Assembly (NCBI GenBank): GCA_014925825.1
Contig: JACGCK010000070.1
Location: 172,976-236,975, forward strand
DNA length: 64,000 nt
Direction: 5' to 3'
From: Pholiota molesta
Lineage: Eukaryota > Basidiomycota > Agaricomycetes > Agaricales > Strophariaceae
The position numbers were made by a program, and so were the translations under genes. Every line of letters starts with the position of its first letter. Position 1 is the first letter of the stretch. Under the pieces are notes generated by a model. The model saw nothing but the letters and a program-made list of their open reading frames with translations, was not told the DNA's origin and did not search any database. Positions 1 through 10,884 of the stretch are shown here, piece by piece.

Positions 1-243
1 AAATCGGCGTTGGCGTTGTCCATGACGTAGTTGTAGTTCCAGCTAACTGCGCCGCACGTGGCGCGTTCGTTTCGGGCACGGATGTCGACAGCACATTGAG
101 AGAACGAAGAAAGAGAACAAAGAAGCCAAGCCAGAGACCAGTATACATGGCGGGTCGAAAGCGGAAACGGGGTGGTGGTTGGGAGCAGAAAACGAGGAAA
201 CAGCGGGTATGCTTAAGAAAGCAAGCGACGGAAGACGAAACAT
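1..243 (-). CDS. 5' end of an unidentified, possibly secreted protein (runs off left edge)
   Basis: An ATG at 243 opens a frame whose first ~17 residues are hydrophobic (MFRLPSLAFLSIPAVSS), compatible with a signal peptide. A second coding-like stretch at about 1-95 reads CAVDIRARNERATCGA and then SWNYNYV towards the edge, with two cysteines as in secreted fungal enzymes. The two stretches are in different frames, so an intron or a frame break must lie around 95-150. I do not recognise the family. The start and the exon junction are both uncertain. Confidence 0.3.
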
Positions 244-569
244 GTAAGTGGAACATTCCTCATTGAGACATCGAATGAAGAATGAGGCGAACCTGTTAAC
301 AGGTGGCTATGGGCGCAGGAAAATCGGATTGAAACACGGCGTTCGAAGTCCAGATCGTGCGTTTACTGGAAGCCTTCCATTTCATGAGCAGAGTGGAGGA
401 CGCGCAGTATTACTGCGCGTCCGTGGAGTAGCCTCAACTTGGAATCAAGTCAGCCACTGGCCTGATCGCGAAGCGCGATCATCGTGGCGCGTGGCACTGC
501 CACATGTTATTAAAATAGTGGAATATGATCGAAGTATACATGTGAAATACATCATTCAGCAGCTCCTTC
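244..569. other. Intergenic spacer
   Basis: This stretch lies between the left-edge gene and the 3' end of ECO1. It has open frames on both strands but none with recognisable motifs or splice-supported continuation. Nothing else stands out. Confidence 0.5.
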
Positions 570-1708
570 TTACTCTTCAAACACCCTCACACCGCCTTTC
601 CCCCAGCTCTTCATCACCGCCTGCCCCATTCCGGTCGGCTGCGAAAATGCAACTTGCCCGCTCCTTGGATCGAGCGGGCATCCATAAATAAATGTCTCGG
701 CGGCGGCGTCTAGGAGAGCGTGCGCGATACCTAGCCGTCGATGGGAAGAGGGAACAAAGAGTCGCGGGATACCCATTGGGGTTGGGAGTTTGGTAGGCGA
801 ACAGAAGAGATTTGTTTCAGAGTCGACTACGACGTGGTTGACAGATTCAGAAGCTTCAGATTGCGATAATGGTGTTTCCGGTGAAGAAGGGACCACAGCC
901 ATTGCTGTGGAAATACGCTGGGCGATTACACAGCCAACGATGCGCTCGCGGTGACTTTGTGTCTCGTGCGGAATGAGAAAGAGGTACGCTTTGGAGCATT
1001 GCAGGACTGGAGGCGGAAGAGCAGGTGAGGAAAGCGAGAGATTTATAGTCTGGAGCAAAATGTCGAGCTGTGTTGAAAAAAAAATCGTCAGAGACGGAAC
1101 GGTCATGAAAATCGGGAAATGTTTACCTTCGAGCCTACTTTGCCACCAATGTCCGCAGGGAAACAAATTATTCTCCCTTTCTTCTTATTTCCTTTGAGCT
1201 TGACATCTGATCGGACTTCGATGACTACGTTCTCCGTGCCCCTCATCTTGTCCTTTTCCTCTTCCCGACCCCATTCTAACCCTTGCCGCACTCGCGTACA
1301 ATGCGCGCGATGCAGATGCTCATCATCCGGTGCCCCTTTCGTGTACGATAGCTCGCATAACGGGCATGTACGAAGGGTAGGTTGATCGATATTGAAATGT
1401 AACTGGGTCAGCGCCTTTTGTCGGACTGGCTTGGCAGCGTTGGATTTGTTCTTTGGCACGGGTTTCGACTTGAGCTTGCTGGCACTCGACGCGGAGCTCG
1501 AGAGTGTCTTCATACGCTTCGAAGGGGGGAATAGAGGCGCGACATTTTCTGATAGCAATTCGGATATGTTGCGTTTGCTCGGACGCGTGGACGGGGGTGT
1601 CGGGGGCGGTGACGACGCCAGCGCCGATGGTGGTGAGGACGGTGTCGCTAATGATGTTGTGCGGCGGTTTCGCGAGCCATATGTGCGCTGTACTTTAGAG
1701 GTGCTCAT
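570..1708 (-). CDS. ECO1: Sister-chromatid cohesion N-acetyltransferase Eco1/Ctf7
   Basis: This enzyme acetylates cohesin Smc3 during S phase to establish cohesion, acting in the nucleus. The start at 1708 (MSTSKVQRTYG) gives 359 aa from two exons, 1708-1127 and 1067-570; the 59-bp intron runs 1126-1068. Order of features: Ser/Pro/Lys-rich N-terminus; a PIP-box-like QLHF at about residue 100; a C2H2 finger CPLC...H...H near 115-137, diagnostic of the family; then from residue 195 the acetyltransferase domain, with RIVGCVIAQ, the acetyl-CoA loop SSHRRLGIAHALLD, FIYGCPL and the closing FSQPTGMG motif. Length fits fungal Eco1. An upstream in-frame ATG at 1894 would add 62 unconserved residues. 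Splice sites are inferred from frame continuity. Confidence 0.92.
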
Positions 1709-2194
1709 GATGGACAGAGGCAAGGGATATTGAATTCGCTCCGCATCCCCAACAATGATGTTTTGATCAGAGGACCGTGACTGTATTGAGTCATTCTTAA
1801 TCAACGCGACGCGTTTGTTTGGTACTATTGACGCGACGTGTTTCACGGTACCGGTGGCATGCCAACTCCATTTCGGGGTATCGCTCAAGCTCAAGCTTCA
1901 AGCCTCATCGAGCCTCATATACTTATTATTATTATAATTCGCCTTCCAACTTTGAACGTTACCGCTGAAAATTGAAATTCGGAGGATTGTGAAGCGCAAT
2001 AATGATTAAAATTTAAGAGTATGTGTAAAACGTTACAAATGAGAGTACGGACGTTCGAAGACGTTCGATTTTAAAAATGTACAAGGTGGCATCAAGCTGG
2101 CACGAGATAAATTTGAATAAATGTGTGGACTTGGAAAGACAAAGTGCAAGAGTTGGTACAGCGACAAGAACATGGACAACGACAAACCGCTTAT
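1709..2194. other. Spacer between ECO1 and the MYND array
   Basis: This is the 5' flank of ECO1 and the 3' flank of the first MYND gene. It contains an AT-rich run (attattattataatt) near 1923. No gene is supported. Confidence 0.5.
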
Positions 2195-4609
2195 TTAGTG
2201 TTTGCAGACTTTCTTGTGTTCGCTCCAATGAAGCTTCTGGCACCCAGAATCACAGTACCTAAAGCAAAATAGTTGAGCAAGTAGGATAAGAATCACGGTT
2301 TACTTTGAAAGCTTACCTCGTCTTTTCACAGCCGCCACCTGTGAAGTGATATCCCAATCAGTGATGGTACGTTAAAAAGGGAGAGGGAAAAGCACACTCA
2401 CATTTTTTGAGCACTGCAGAGGGATTCCCACACCAGGAGCATAGATACAGCCTGAGATTCTCAAATATGACCCTAGGACGCTGGGCACTGCCTCTACACT
2501 GGACAGTCCCCTCCAAGGTTCCATCTTCCAAGTGCATGCCTTCCAGCCAGGTCGCAAGGTTATCTTCGAGCTTGGCTGGGTTGGGTTTGAGCTCCCCGCC
2601 TTGGTCCTTCAGTACATCTTTATCCAGCTCCGCGAACACGCGGGAAAATTCTCGAACGCCGGTAGCGTAATGTTTGACGGCGGCTTGCTGGGCAAGTCGG
2701 AAATTCGTCTTCGGTGGCGGGACGCCCATAAACTCGCTGAACTCATCCGCTATCCTCAGTTTCTCCAAGGATGACTGCATATAAAACGGTCAGCATAAAT
2801 ACAGACAAAATGGATTCGACGAAACTCATGCCTTTAGTTCACGCAGATCTGGACTCAAATCTTCAGCGAGAAGGATCGTCAGTAGGACACGCCAATATGC
2901 AACATTCTTCATGTGTCGATTGTCCGGTGGGGCTCCCTCCATGTACGTTGTAGCGTCGTTGAGGGCACTGGTCAAGAAAGCGACACCTTCTTCCCACTTT
3001 TTGTCGCCCACCTCCGGCATCCGTAGTAATAGTAGTATACCCATTTCACCCGCATGCTGTACGGCGCGCTGCATTAGTTGGTATTTCACGAATGGCGTTA
3101 TCATCTTGCATTTCAGGCCCTGCTTTGCAGCGCGCAGACCCTGGACGCTGTCGGCGGACTCCAGCGTAATGGCGTAATAGAAATACGCCTGGTGCGGATT
3201 GCGCTGTATACCTTTCTTCGCGAGTCTAACGGCTTCGGAGATGCGGCCCTTCATGATAGCGTACTTGATATCCAAAATGTCCGCAAGGTCTTCCTCCTTG
3301 GGATCTTTCTTGTTCCTGATAGCGCGTGCGCAGTACGGGAGCGAATCGCCCCACTTCTTGAATGGAAGACGGTCGTCGTCAGTGTCCGTGCCATCTGCAA
3401 TCGCAAATTCGGTTTTGAGAATTAGCTCGACTTCCTTCAGAGCGAGGGTATGGAGGTCTTGGGACTGCGCGCTGGCCGTTATAGCCTGCTGTAATTCACC
3501 AGTGCAGGTGATCGCCAGGTACGTTTCGCTGCGGTATGCACCATAGTCCGCTAGGATATCGCCCAAGTGCACTGGGAGACCTTTCCGAATGTTAGCTATG
3601 AAGCGGGTGTAATCCATGCCTTTTTGGTCATCTTCCGCTTCCCGGATGTGTAGTCTTATGAGACCACCGAAACAAGTACATCGCGTCGCCCAGTCTTTGC
3701 TCCTCATGCCAGCGACTAAGAACCGATGGCCGGTGGATACGCCTTGAAGGCGCTGGCGGCATGTAGAGTCCCATATGTCATCAGCTCAATGGCGTGGTCA
3801 ATCATATGTCTTGGATTGTAGTGGGGCCTTTTGATGGTCTCGAGAGTCGTTTTGATGATGTCGACCATGTCGATGGGCTTTTGTAGAGCCTTCGAATTGG
3901 CGGGCTTCTCGCCTTCTTCGGCGACGGCCGAGAAGCTATGTGCGAGGACAGTGACGCCTAGGTCCGCTAGGTTCTCATCGTCCGGAATATCACGAAGGAG
4001 CTTGGCGATAGCATTTCCGTTCTTTGCAATTTCGATGCGGATATTGGAGCCTCCATGATTTGTGATGGTACTCAATGCACACAGAGCAAGATGTCGCGTT
4101 TCGTCAATATCGAGGGTGGGTATGATTTTGTCCACGATGCCTGAACATGCAATCTGGGTTTAATGACAAGGAGTGGGATGATCAACAGGGCAACGCACCT
4201 TTTTCGAAGAGCTTGTTCCGCAGAATTGAGTCTACACACATCTTGGAAAAGATCCCAAGAATTGCGCCCCGGATCCTAACATTGCTCAATTTTTTCTCGT
4301 AGAATTTATCGATGCGAGCGTAGATGGTATCGAAGTTTGCATGGACTTTCTTCAATCCGTTTCGAGTAGTAAGATCTATAGAAGAACCGAGATAGAACGT
4401 CTCATAAATCACGAAAAGGAAGCTCCTTTGAAAAATAACTGACCTGGAAGCTCAAAGTAGTTGCAGAGGATGTCCACGACCACCTCCCAGCGTTCCGCGT
4501 TATCGATATCGACCAAATAAGCTTCATCGACGTCGTTAGGGTGTGGGTATGCAGTTATTGCTTTCCTCTTTTTGGTTTGTTTTTTCCCGCGATTCCTCGG
4601 AACTGGCAT
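2195..4609 (-). pseudogene. MYND-finger protein, array copy 1 (one frame break)
   Basis: Six exons match copy 2: 4609-4444, 4375-4199, 4140-2832, 2774-2402, 2338-2317 and 2258-2195. The long third exon is broken near 3713, where the sequence has one T fewer than copy 2 (GGTTCTTAGTC against GGTTTCTTGGTC), producing an early stop. Elsewhere the frame is open and the protein is clearly diverged from copies 2 and 3, with conservative replacements, so the copy was under selection until recently or still is. The MYND finger is complete after splicing: CSWC, KKC-GGC, YC-DSGC, HW-SEH-KKVC. Intron 3 (2831-2775, 57 bp) uses a GC donor, and the fifth exon is only 22 bp. The lesion may be a sequencing error. 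Function unknown; MYND fingers bind proline-rich partners. Confidence 0.75.
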
Positions 4610-5111
4610 GGCTTTAGAGTAGGAAGATAGAGGTGCTTGTGTTTATAAACGTCGATGAGAAAGACGTTCAGAAGTGTATTAGTGCCAGGTCAAGAGGCCC
4701 TACTAAAAATAACATGGGCAAGTGTAATTTTATCAATCTTTCTTACATAATAAACCCATTTGTTAAGCACTTAACTGAATCCAAGCAAACTTGTAAACGA
4801 ACTTGAACCATGAACGTTTGACGAACATGCCAGCGATGGGCCATGTAATTTAGATTTCGAAGTGTTGAAGACCTCCCATATGCTCTGAGTGCAAGTACTT
4901 ATGGGACTTCTGTGCCAGAACTTATGCATTCGCCTCAAATCCACCTAACACTTGTGAAGTGGGGTACTTAATATCACGATTTGGCTTCATTTTCTATACA
5001 TGGAGGTAAATTTTACAAAGGATACAAGAGGTTTCAATATTTGGATCAAAAGGAAGAGTCCAAGGGAGGATACAGCTACAAGAAAATTTGATACCAGAAA
5101 CGAATGCTAAC
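4610..5111. other. Spacer of the MYND array (promoter of copy 1)
   Basis: This stretch shares GAGAAAGACGTTCAGAA and ACCAGGTCAAGA with the spacer upstream of copy 2, so the duplication unit included the 5' flank. No gene is seen. Confidence 0.6.
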
Positions 5112-7545
5112 TTAGTTTTTGCAGACTTTCTTATGTTCGCCCCAATGAAGCTTCTGGCATCCCGAATCACAATATCTAAAGCGAGGGATAAGTGGAGTAC
5201 GACAACCATGATTTTAAGCTTACCGCGTCTTTGCACAGCCGCTGCCTGTAAATGGTATATTCCGATTAGTGATTGGATACGGAGTAAGTGCACAGTATGC
5301 TCACATTTTTTGAGCGCCGCAGATGGATTCCCGCACCAGGAGCATCGATATAGACTAAGGCTATCGAATATGACCTCAGGACGACTGGAACTTCCTCCAC
5401 AACGGAAAGTCTCCTCCATAGTCCCATCTTCCAGGCGCATGCCCTCCAGCCAGGTCGCAAGATCGTCTTCGAGCTTCTCGGGATTGGGTTTAATTTCCCC
5501 CTCTTGACCCTTTAATTTGTACTTGTCTAGCTCAGCGAACACACGGGAGAATTCCCGGACACCGGTTGCATAATATTTGACTGCAGCTTGTTGGGCGAGG
5601 CGGAGGTTCGTCTTTGGAGGAGGGATGCCAATGAATTCGCTGTATTGATCAGCTATTTTCAGCCTCTCCAAACATGGCTGTGTATAAGAGAATCAGCAAG
5701 AATATAGATAAAAGCGAATCAAGAAAATCCGTGCCTCCAGTTCGTACAAATTCTGGCTCAAATCATCGGCGAGAAGGATGGTCAGTAGGATATGCCAATA
5801 TCCGACATTCTTCATGTGTCGATTGTCCGGCGGAGCTCCCGCCATGTACGCATTGGCGTCGTCAAGGGCGCTTTTTAAGAAAGCGATACCCTCTTCCCAT
5901 TTTTTGTCACCCACCTCCGGCATGTCCTGTAGTAGTTGCATACCCATTTCGCCTGCATGCTGTACGGCACGCTGCATCATTTGATACGTCACAAATGGTG
6001 TGGTGGTCTTGCATTTCAGACCCTGCTTGGCTGCGCGCAATCCCTGGACGGTGTCGGCGGACAGCGTAATGGCATAATAGAAATATGCCTGGTCGGGATT
6101 GCGCTGTATACCCTTCTGCGCAAGGCTAATAGCGTCGGAGATGCGGCCCTTCATGATAGCGTACTTGATGTCCAATATGTCTGCGAGGTCTTCCTCCTGA
6201 GGGTTTTTCTTGTTCCTGATGGCGAGTGCGCAGTGAGGAAGAGAGTCGGCCCACATCTTGAAAGGAAGACCAAAATCTCTAATCTCAAACCTCCCGGTCT
6301 CAGGATCTTCTACTTGGAAACCACCGTCTGTAATCGCGAATTCGGTTTTGAGAATCAACTCGACTTCCTTCAGGCCGAGGGTATAGAGATCGTGAGCTCG
6401 CCCGCTGGCCATCTGAATCATGGCCTTTTGGAATTCGGTAGTGCAAGAAAGCGTCAGGTACGTCTCGCAGCGGAGCGGACCATAGTTCATTAAGATATCG
6501 CTAATGTTCCCTGGGACACCGCGCTGAAGGGCAGCCATGAAGCGGTTGGGATCCAGGCCTTTTTGATCTTCTTCCGATTTCAGGCGGTATAACCTTATGA
6601 GACCACCGAGACAAGTACACCGCGTCGCCCAGTCTTTGCTCCTCATCCCCGCGACCAAGAAACCGATGGATGGTGGATACGCCTTGAAGGCGCTGGCGGC
6701 ATGCAGACTCGCGTTCGCCATCAATTCAAGCGCGTGGTCTATCATGTGTCCGGGGTAGGAATGGGGCCTTTTGACGGTCTCAAGGATCGTTTTGATGATG
6801 TCGACCATGTCGATGGACTTTAGAGCCTTCGAATGGGCAGGCTTCTCATCACCTTCGACGACGGCGGAGATGCAATGCGCGAGGACAGTAACGCCCAGAT
6901 CAGCTACTTTCTCGTCATCTGGAAGATCACGAAGTAGCTTGGAGAGAACATTTCCATTCTTTGCAATCTCAATGCGGATGTTGGCGCCTCCATGGTGCGT
7001 TATGGTACTCAATGCACGCAACGCAAGGTGCCTTGTTTCGTCAATGTTGAGGAGGGGTATGATTTTTTCCACAATGCCTAAGTACATGGTCTGAGTTAGA
7101 CGACGAGCAGCAGGATGATGAAAATGACATTGCACCTTTTTCGAAAAGCTTGTTACGCAGGATTGAGTCTACACACATTTTGGCAAAAATACCAATAATG
7201 GCGCCTCTGATTCGCTCATTGCTCAAGTTTTTCTCGTAGAATTTATCAATACGAGCGTAGATGGTATCGAAGTTTGTGTGCACTTTCTTCAATCCGCTTC
7301 GCGTCATGAGATCTATAGAAAATCGTCTCATGAAACGTAAGTCTAGAGACTCCTTGCAAATTTGACCAACCTGGAAGCTCAAAGTAGCCGCAAAGGATGG
7401 TTACGACCACTTCCCAGCCTTCCGCATTATCGATATCAACTACATAAATTTCATCGGTGTCGTTGGGGCGTGAGGACGATGTAGATCCGTTTTTTGGTTT
7501 GCTTTTCTTGGATTTCCCTTTTCCGCGGTTGCTTGGAGCTGGCAT
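5112..7545 (-). CDS. MYND-finger protein with helical-repeat body, array copy 2 (intact)
   Basis: Six exons (7545-7371, 7312-7136, 7077-5735, 5677-5305, 5245-5224, 5175-5112) give an uninterrupted 717-aa protein. The N-terminus is basic and Lys/Ser-rich (about 1-35). A long alpha-helical body (about 60-600) resembles armadillo/TPR folds; ISLAQKGIQRNPDQAYFYYAI near 410-440 looks like a TPR helix pair. The C-terminal MYND zinc finger (about 675-717) is CSWCGNPSAALKKC, SGC, YCDSGC, HWGEHKKVC with all eight ligands. It appears only after joining a 22-bp exon, which confirms the splicing. Intron 3 (5734-5678) starts with GC. Such proteins are expanded in Agaricomycetes and their partners are unknown. 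No SET domain is present, so it is not a SMYD methyltransferase. Confidence 0.85.
6762..7271. repeat. Conversion tract shared with 9767-10274
   Basis: This 510-bp segment matches 9767-10274 in copy 3 except for two missing bases and one substitution in copy 3. It includes the whole 58-bp second intron. On both sides similarity falls sharply, for example gtttgtgtgcac against ttttgcatgtac at the right boundary. Intron identity above exon identity elsewhere indicates recent non-allelic conversion or unequal exchange. Confidence 0.75.
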
Positions 7546-8125
7546 GGATTTAGAGTAGAGAAACAGATATCGGTGCTTGAGATTGTGAACGCCGGTGAGA
7601 AAGACGTTCAGAAATGTAATGAGTACCAGGTCAAGAAGCCCCGAATAAGTGTTTGACAGGGAACCAGGAACTGAGTACTTTACTGAACGAGGTTTAATTA
7701 AGTTGATTAGGGCAGCACGTGCGTTGGTAATGTATTGTTAGCGACTGCCATTTAGTATAGGCCGATGGACTGGCTTGTCTATGAAGGTTGTATGAAGGTG
7801 AATCTGTCGATAGAGAAACATTTGACGAACATGTGAGCGATGGGCTAAATTAAAGTTTTGAGAGTTACAGACCTCCTAGAAGCTCTGAGTGCAGTATGTA
7901 GAAGGTATGTTTAAGTATGGGATTTCTGCGGCAGAATCTTAAGCATTCGCCGCACCTAACGCTTGTGAAACGGGGCAATATCACGATTTGTCTTCATCTT
8001 CGATACATGGAGGTTATATTTACAAAGAGATACAAGATGTTTCGAAGTCTGGATCGGAAGAAAGAGTTCAAGGGACGATACAGCTACAACTTGGAGAAAT
8101 TTTGATACCAAAAAGGAATGCGAAC
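7546..8125. other. Spacer of the MYND array (promoter of copy 2)
   Basis: This stretch is paralogous to the flank of copy 3 (shared AAGTGTTTGACAGGGAA and GGCAGCACGTGCGTTG). It holds no supported gene. Confidence 0.6.
7716..7721. promoter_or_regulatory. CACGTG E-box upstream of MYND copy 2
   Basis: A palindromic CACGTG sits about 170 bp upstream of the copy 2 start. The same motif in the same flanking context (GGCAGCACGTGCGTTG) occurs upstream of copy 3. It is a possible bHLH site; its retention may simply reflect recent duplication. Confidence 0.35.
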
Positions 8126-10548
8126 TTAGTTTTTGCAGAATTTCTTATGTTCGCCCCAATGAAGCTTCTGGCATCCCGGGTCGCAATATCTGGAGCCAGA
8201 GATAAGTACATAGAGCATGACAGCCATGATTTTAGGCTTACCGCGTCTTTTCACAGCCGCTGCCTGTAAATGGTATATTCCAATTAGTGACTGGATACGG
8301 AATAAGTGCACAGTATCCTCACATTTTTTGAGCGCCGCAGATGGATTCCCGCACCAGGAGCATCGATATAAAGTAAGGTTATCGAATACGACCTTAGGAC
8401 GACTGGAACTGCCTCCACACGAAAAAGTCTCCTCTAAAGTCCCATCTTCCAGGCGCATGCCCTCCAGCCAGGTCGCAAGATCGTCTTCGAGCTTCTCGGG
8501 ATTGGGTTTGATTTCCCCCTCTTGACCCTTTAATTTGTATTTGTCTAGCTCACCGAACACACGGGAGAATTCCCGGACACCGGTTGCGTAATGTTTGACT
8601 GCAGCTTGTTGGGCGAGGCGGAGGTTTGTCTTTGGGGGAGGGATACCAATGAATTCGCTGAATTGATCAGCTATTTTCAGCCGCTCCAAGGATGGCTATG
8701 TATAAGAGGATCAGCAGAAATACAGATAAAAGTGAATTAAGAAAATTCGTGCCTTTAGTTCGTGCAAATCCGGGCTCAGATTATCGGCGAGAAGGATGGT
8801 CAGTAGGACATGCCAATATCCGACATTCTTCATGTGTCGATTGTCCGGCGGAGCTTCCGCCATGTACGCATTGGCGTCGTCAAGGGCGCTGTATAAGAAA
8901 GCGATACCCTCCTCCCACTTTTTGTCGCCCACCTCCGGCATCTCCTGTAGTAGTCGCATACCCATTTCTCCTGCATGCTGCACGGCGCGCTGCATCATCT
9001 GATACTTCACAAATGGTGTGGTTGTCTTGCATTTGAGCCCCTGCTTCGCCGCGCGCAATCCCTGGACGGTGTCGGCGGAGAGCGTAATGGCATAATAGAA
9101 ATATGCCTGGTCGGGATTGCGCTGTATACCCTTCTTCGCAAGGCTAACGGCGTCCGGGATGCGCTGCTTCATGACAGCATACTTGATGTCCAAGATGTCT
9201 GCGAGGTCTTCTTCCCGAGGATTTTTCTTGTCCTGATGGCGCGTGCGCAGTGCGGAGGGAGTCGGCCCACATCTTGAACGGAAGACCGACATCTCCAATC
9301 TCAAGTCTCCCGGTTCTAGGGTTTTCCATTTGGAAAGCGCCGTCTGCGATCGCGAACTCGGTTTTAAGAATCAACTCGACTTCCTTCAGGCCGAGGGTAT
9401 AGAGATCGTGAGTTTGCACGCTAGCCATCATGGCCTTCTGGAATTCGGCAGTACAGGACAGCGTCAGGTACGTTCGCAGCGATACGGACCATAGTCTACT
9501 AAGATATCGCTAAGGTTCCCTGGGACACCGCGCTGAATGGCAGCCATGAAGCGGTTGGGATCCATGCCCCTAGTCATCTTCCGATTCCAGGCGGTATAGT
9601 CTAATGAGACCACCTAGACATGCACACCGCGTCGCCCAGTCTTTGCTCTTCATCCCCGCGACCAAGAAACCGATGGCTGTGGATACGCCTTGAAGGCGCT
9701 GGCGGCATGCAGACTACCGTTCGTCATCAATTCAAGCGCGTGGTCAATCATGTGTCTGGGCGGGAGTGGGGCCTTTTGACGGTCTCAAGGATCGTTTTGA
9801 TGATGTCGACCATGTCGATGGACTTTAGAGCCTTCGAATGGGCAGGCTTCTCATCACCTTCGACGACGGCGGAGATGCAATGCGCGAGGACAGTAACGCC
9901 CAGATCAGCTACTTTCTCGTCATCTGGAAGATCACGAAGTAGCTTGGAGAGAACATTTCCATTCTTTGCAATCTCAATGCGGATGTTGGCGCCTCCATGG
10001 TGCGTTATGGTACTCAATGCACGCAACGCAAGGTGCCTTGTTTCGTCAATGCGAGGAGGGGTATGATTTTTTCCACAATGCCTAAGTACATGGTCTGAGT
10101 TAGACGACGAGCAGCAGGATGATGAAAATGACATTGCACCTTTTTCGAAAAGCTTGTTACGCAGGATTGAGTCTACACACATTTTGGCAAAAATACCAAT
10201 AATGGCGCCTCTGATTCGCTCATTGCTCAGTTTTTCTCGTAGAATTTATCAATACGAGCGTAGATGGTATCGAATTTTGCATGTACTTTCTTCAATCCAC
10301 TTCGAGTCGTGAGATCTATAGAAAAACCTCTCATGAAACGTAAGTCTAGAGACTCCTTGCAAATTTGACCAACCTGGAAGCTCAAAGTAGTCGCAGAGGA
10401 TGTTTACGACCACTTCCCAGCCTTCCGCGTTATCGATATCAACTACATAAACTTCATCGGTGTCGTTGGGGCGTGAAGACGATGCAGATCCACTTGTTGG
10501 TTTTCTCTTCTTAGATTTTCCTTTCCCGCGATTACTTGGAGCTGGCAT
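8126..10548 (-). pseudogene. MYND-finger protein, array copy 3 (several frame breaks)
   Basis: The exon plan is that of copy 2: first exon 10548-10374, second starting at 10315, then C-terminal exons 8695-8323, 8263-8242 and 8189-8126 encoding an intact MYND finger (CSWC...KKC-SGC-YCDPGC-HWGEHKKFC). Compared with copy 2, single bases are missing near 10228 (turns EKNLS into a stop), 10051, 9680, 9475 and 9235, with further small differences around 9570-9600. All counted differences are losses. The segment 9767-10274 is almost identical to copy 2, including the intron, which points to gene conversion. Either a decaying paralogue or an intact gene with uncorrected deletions. The GC-AG intron (8752-8696, 57 bp) is preserved. 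Confidence 0.7.
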
Positions 10549-10884
10549 GAATTCAGAGCAAGAGATATCGATGCTTGAGATTATGGACGTCGGTGAGAAA
10601 AAGGTTCAGAAATGTAATTAGCACCAGGTGCTTCACCCCAAATAAGTGTTTGACAGGGAACTGAACAAGGACCAAAAAAGAGCAATTGAGTTTATTAGGG
10701 CAGCACGTGCGTTGTTAATGGTATTGTTAGTGACCGCCATTTAGTGCACAACTCACCTTTTCAACTTCCAGCTATCACCGTTTCCAGGGCTTAAATCCCC
10801 TCGGGATTCCCTTCACTTCTGGGCTAGTGTTCAGCTTCACAACGTCTGGCAGGCCGACCCTGTGTTGGAGCTTCTGAACCCAAA
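10549..10884. other. Divergent promoter region of MYND copy 3 and TAO3
   Basis: This is the 336 bp between the start codons of copy 3 (-) and TAO3 (+). It carries the CACGTG motif at 10704-10709 and sequence shared with the copy 2 promoter. No coding signal is present. Confidence 0.5.

Larger units (their letters stand above)
2195..10548 (-). repeat. Tandem array of three MYND-finger gene units (~2.4 kb genes)
   Basis: Three head-to-tail units share exon number, exon sizes (64, 22 and 373 bp at the 3' end), intron positions and parts of their upstream flanks. Copies 2 and 3 are closer to each other than either is to copy 1, so copy 1 split off first or copies 2 and 3 were homogenised. Confidence 0.85.

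Noticed and set aside
248..691. 147-aa open frame on the + strand
   Set aside because: Overlaps the 3' end of ECO1 on the opposite strand and has no domain features or splice context.
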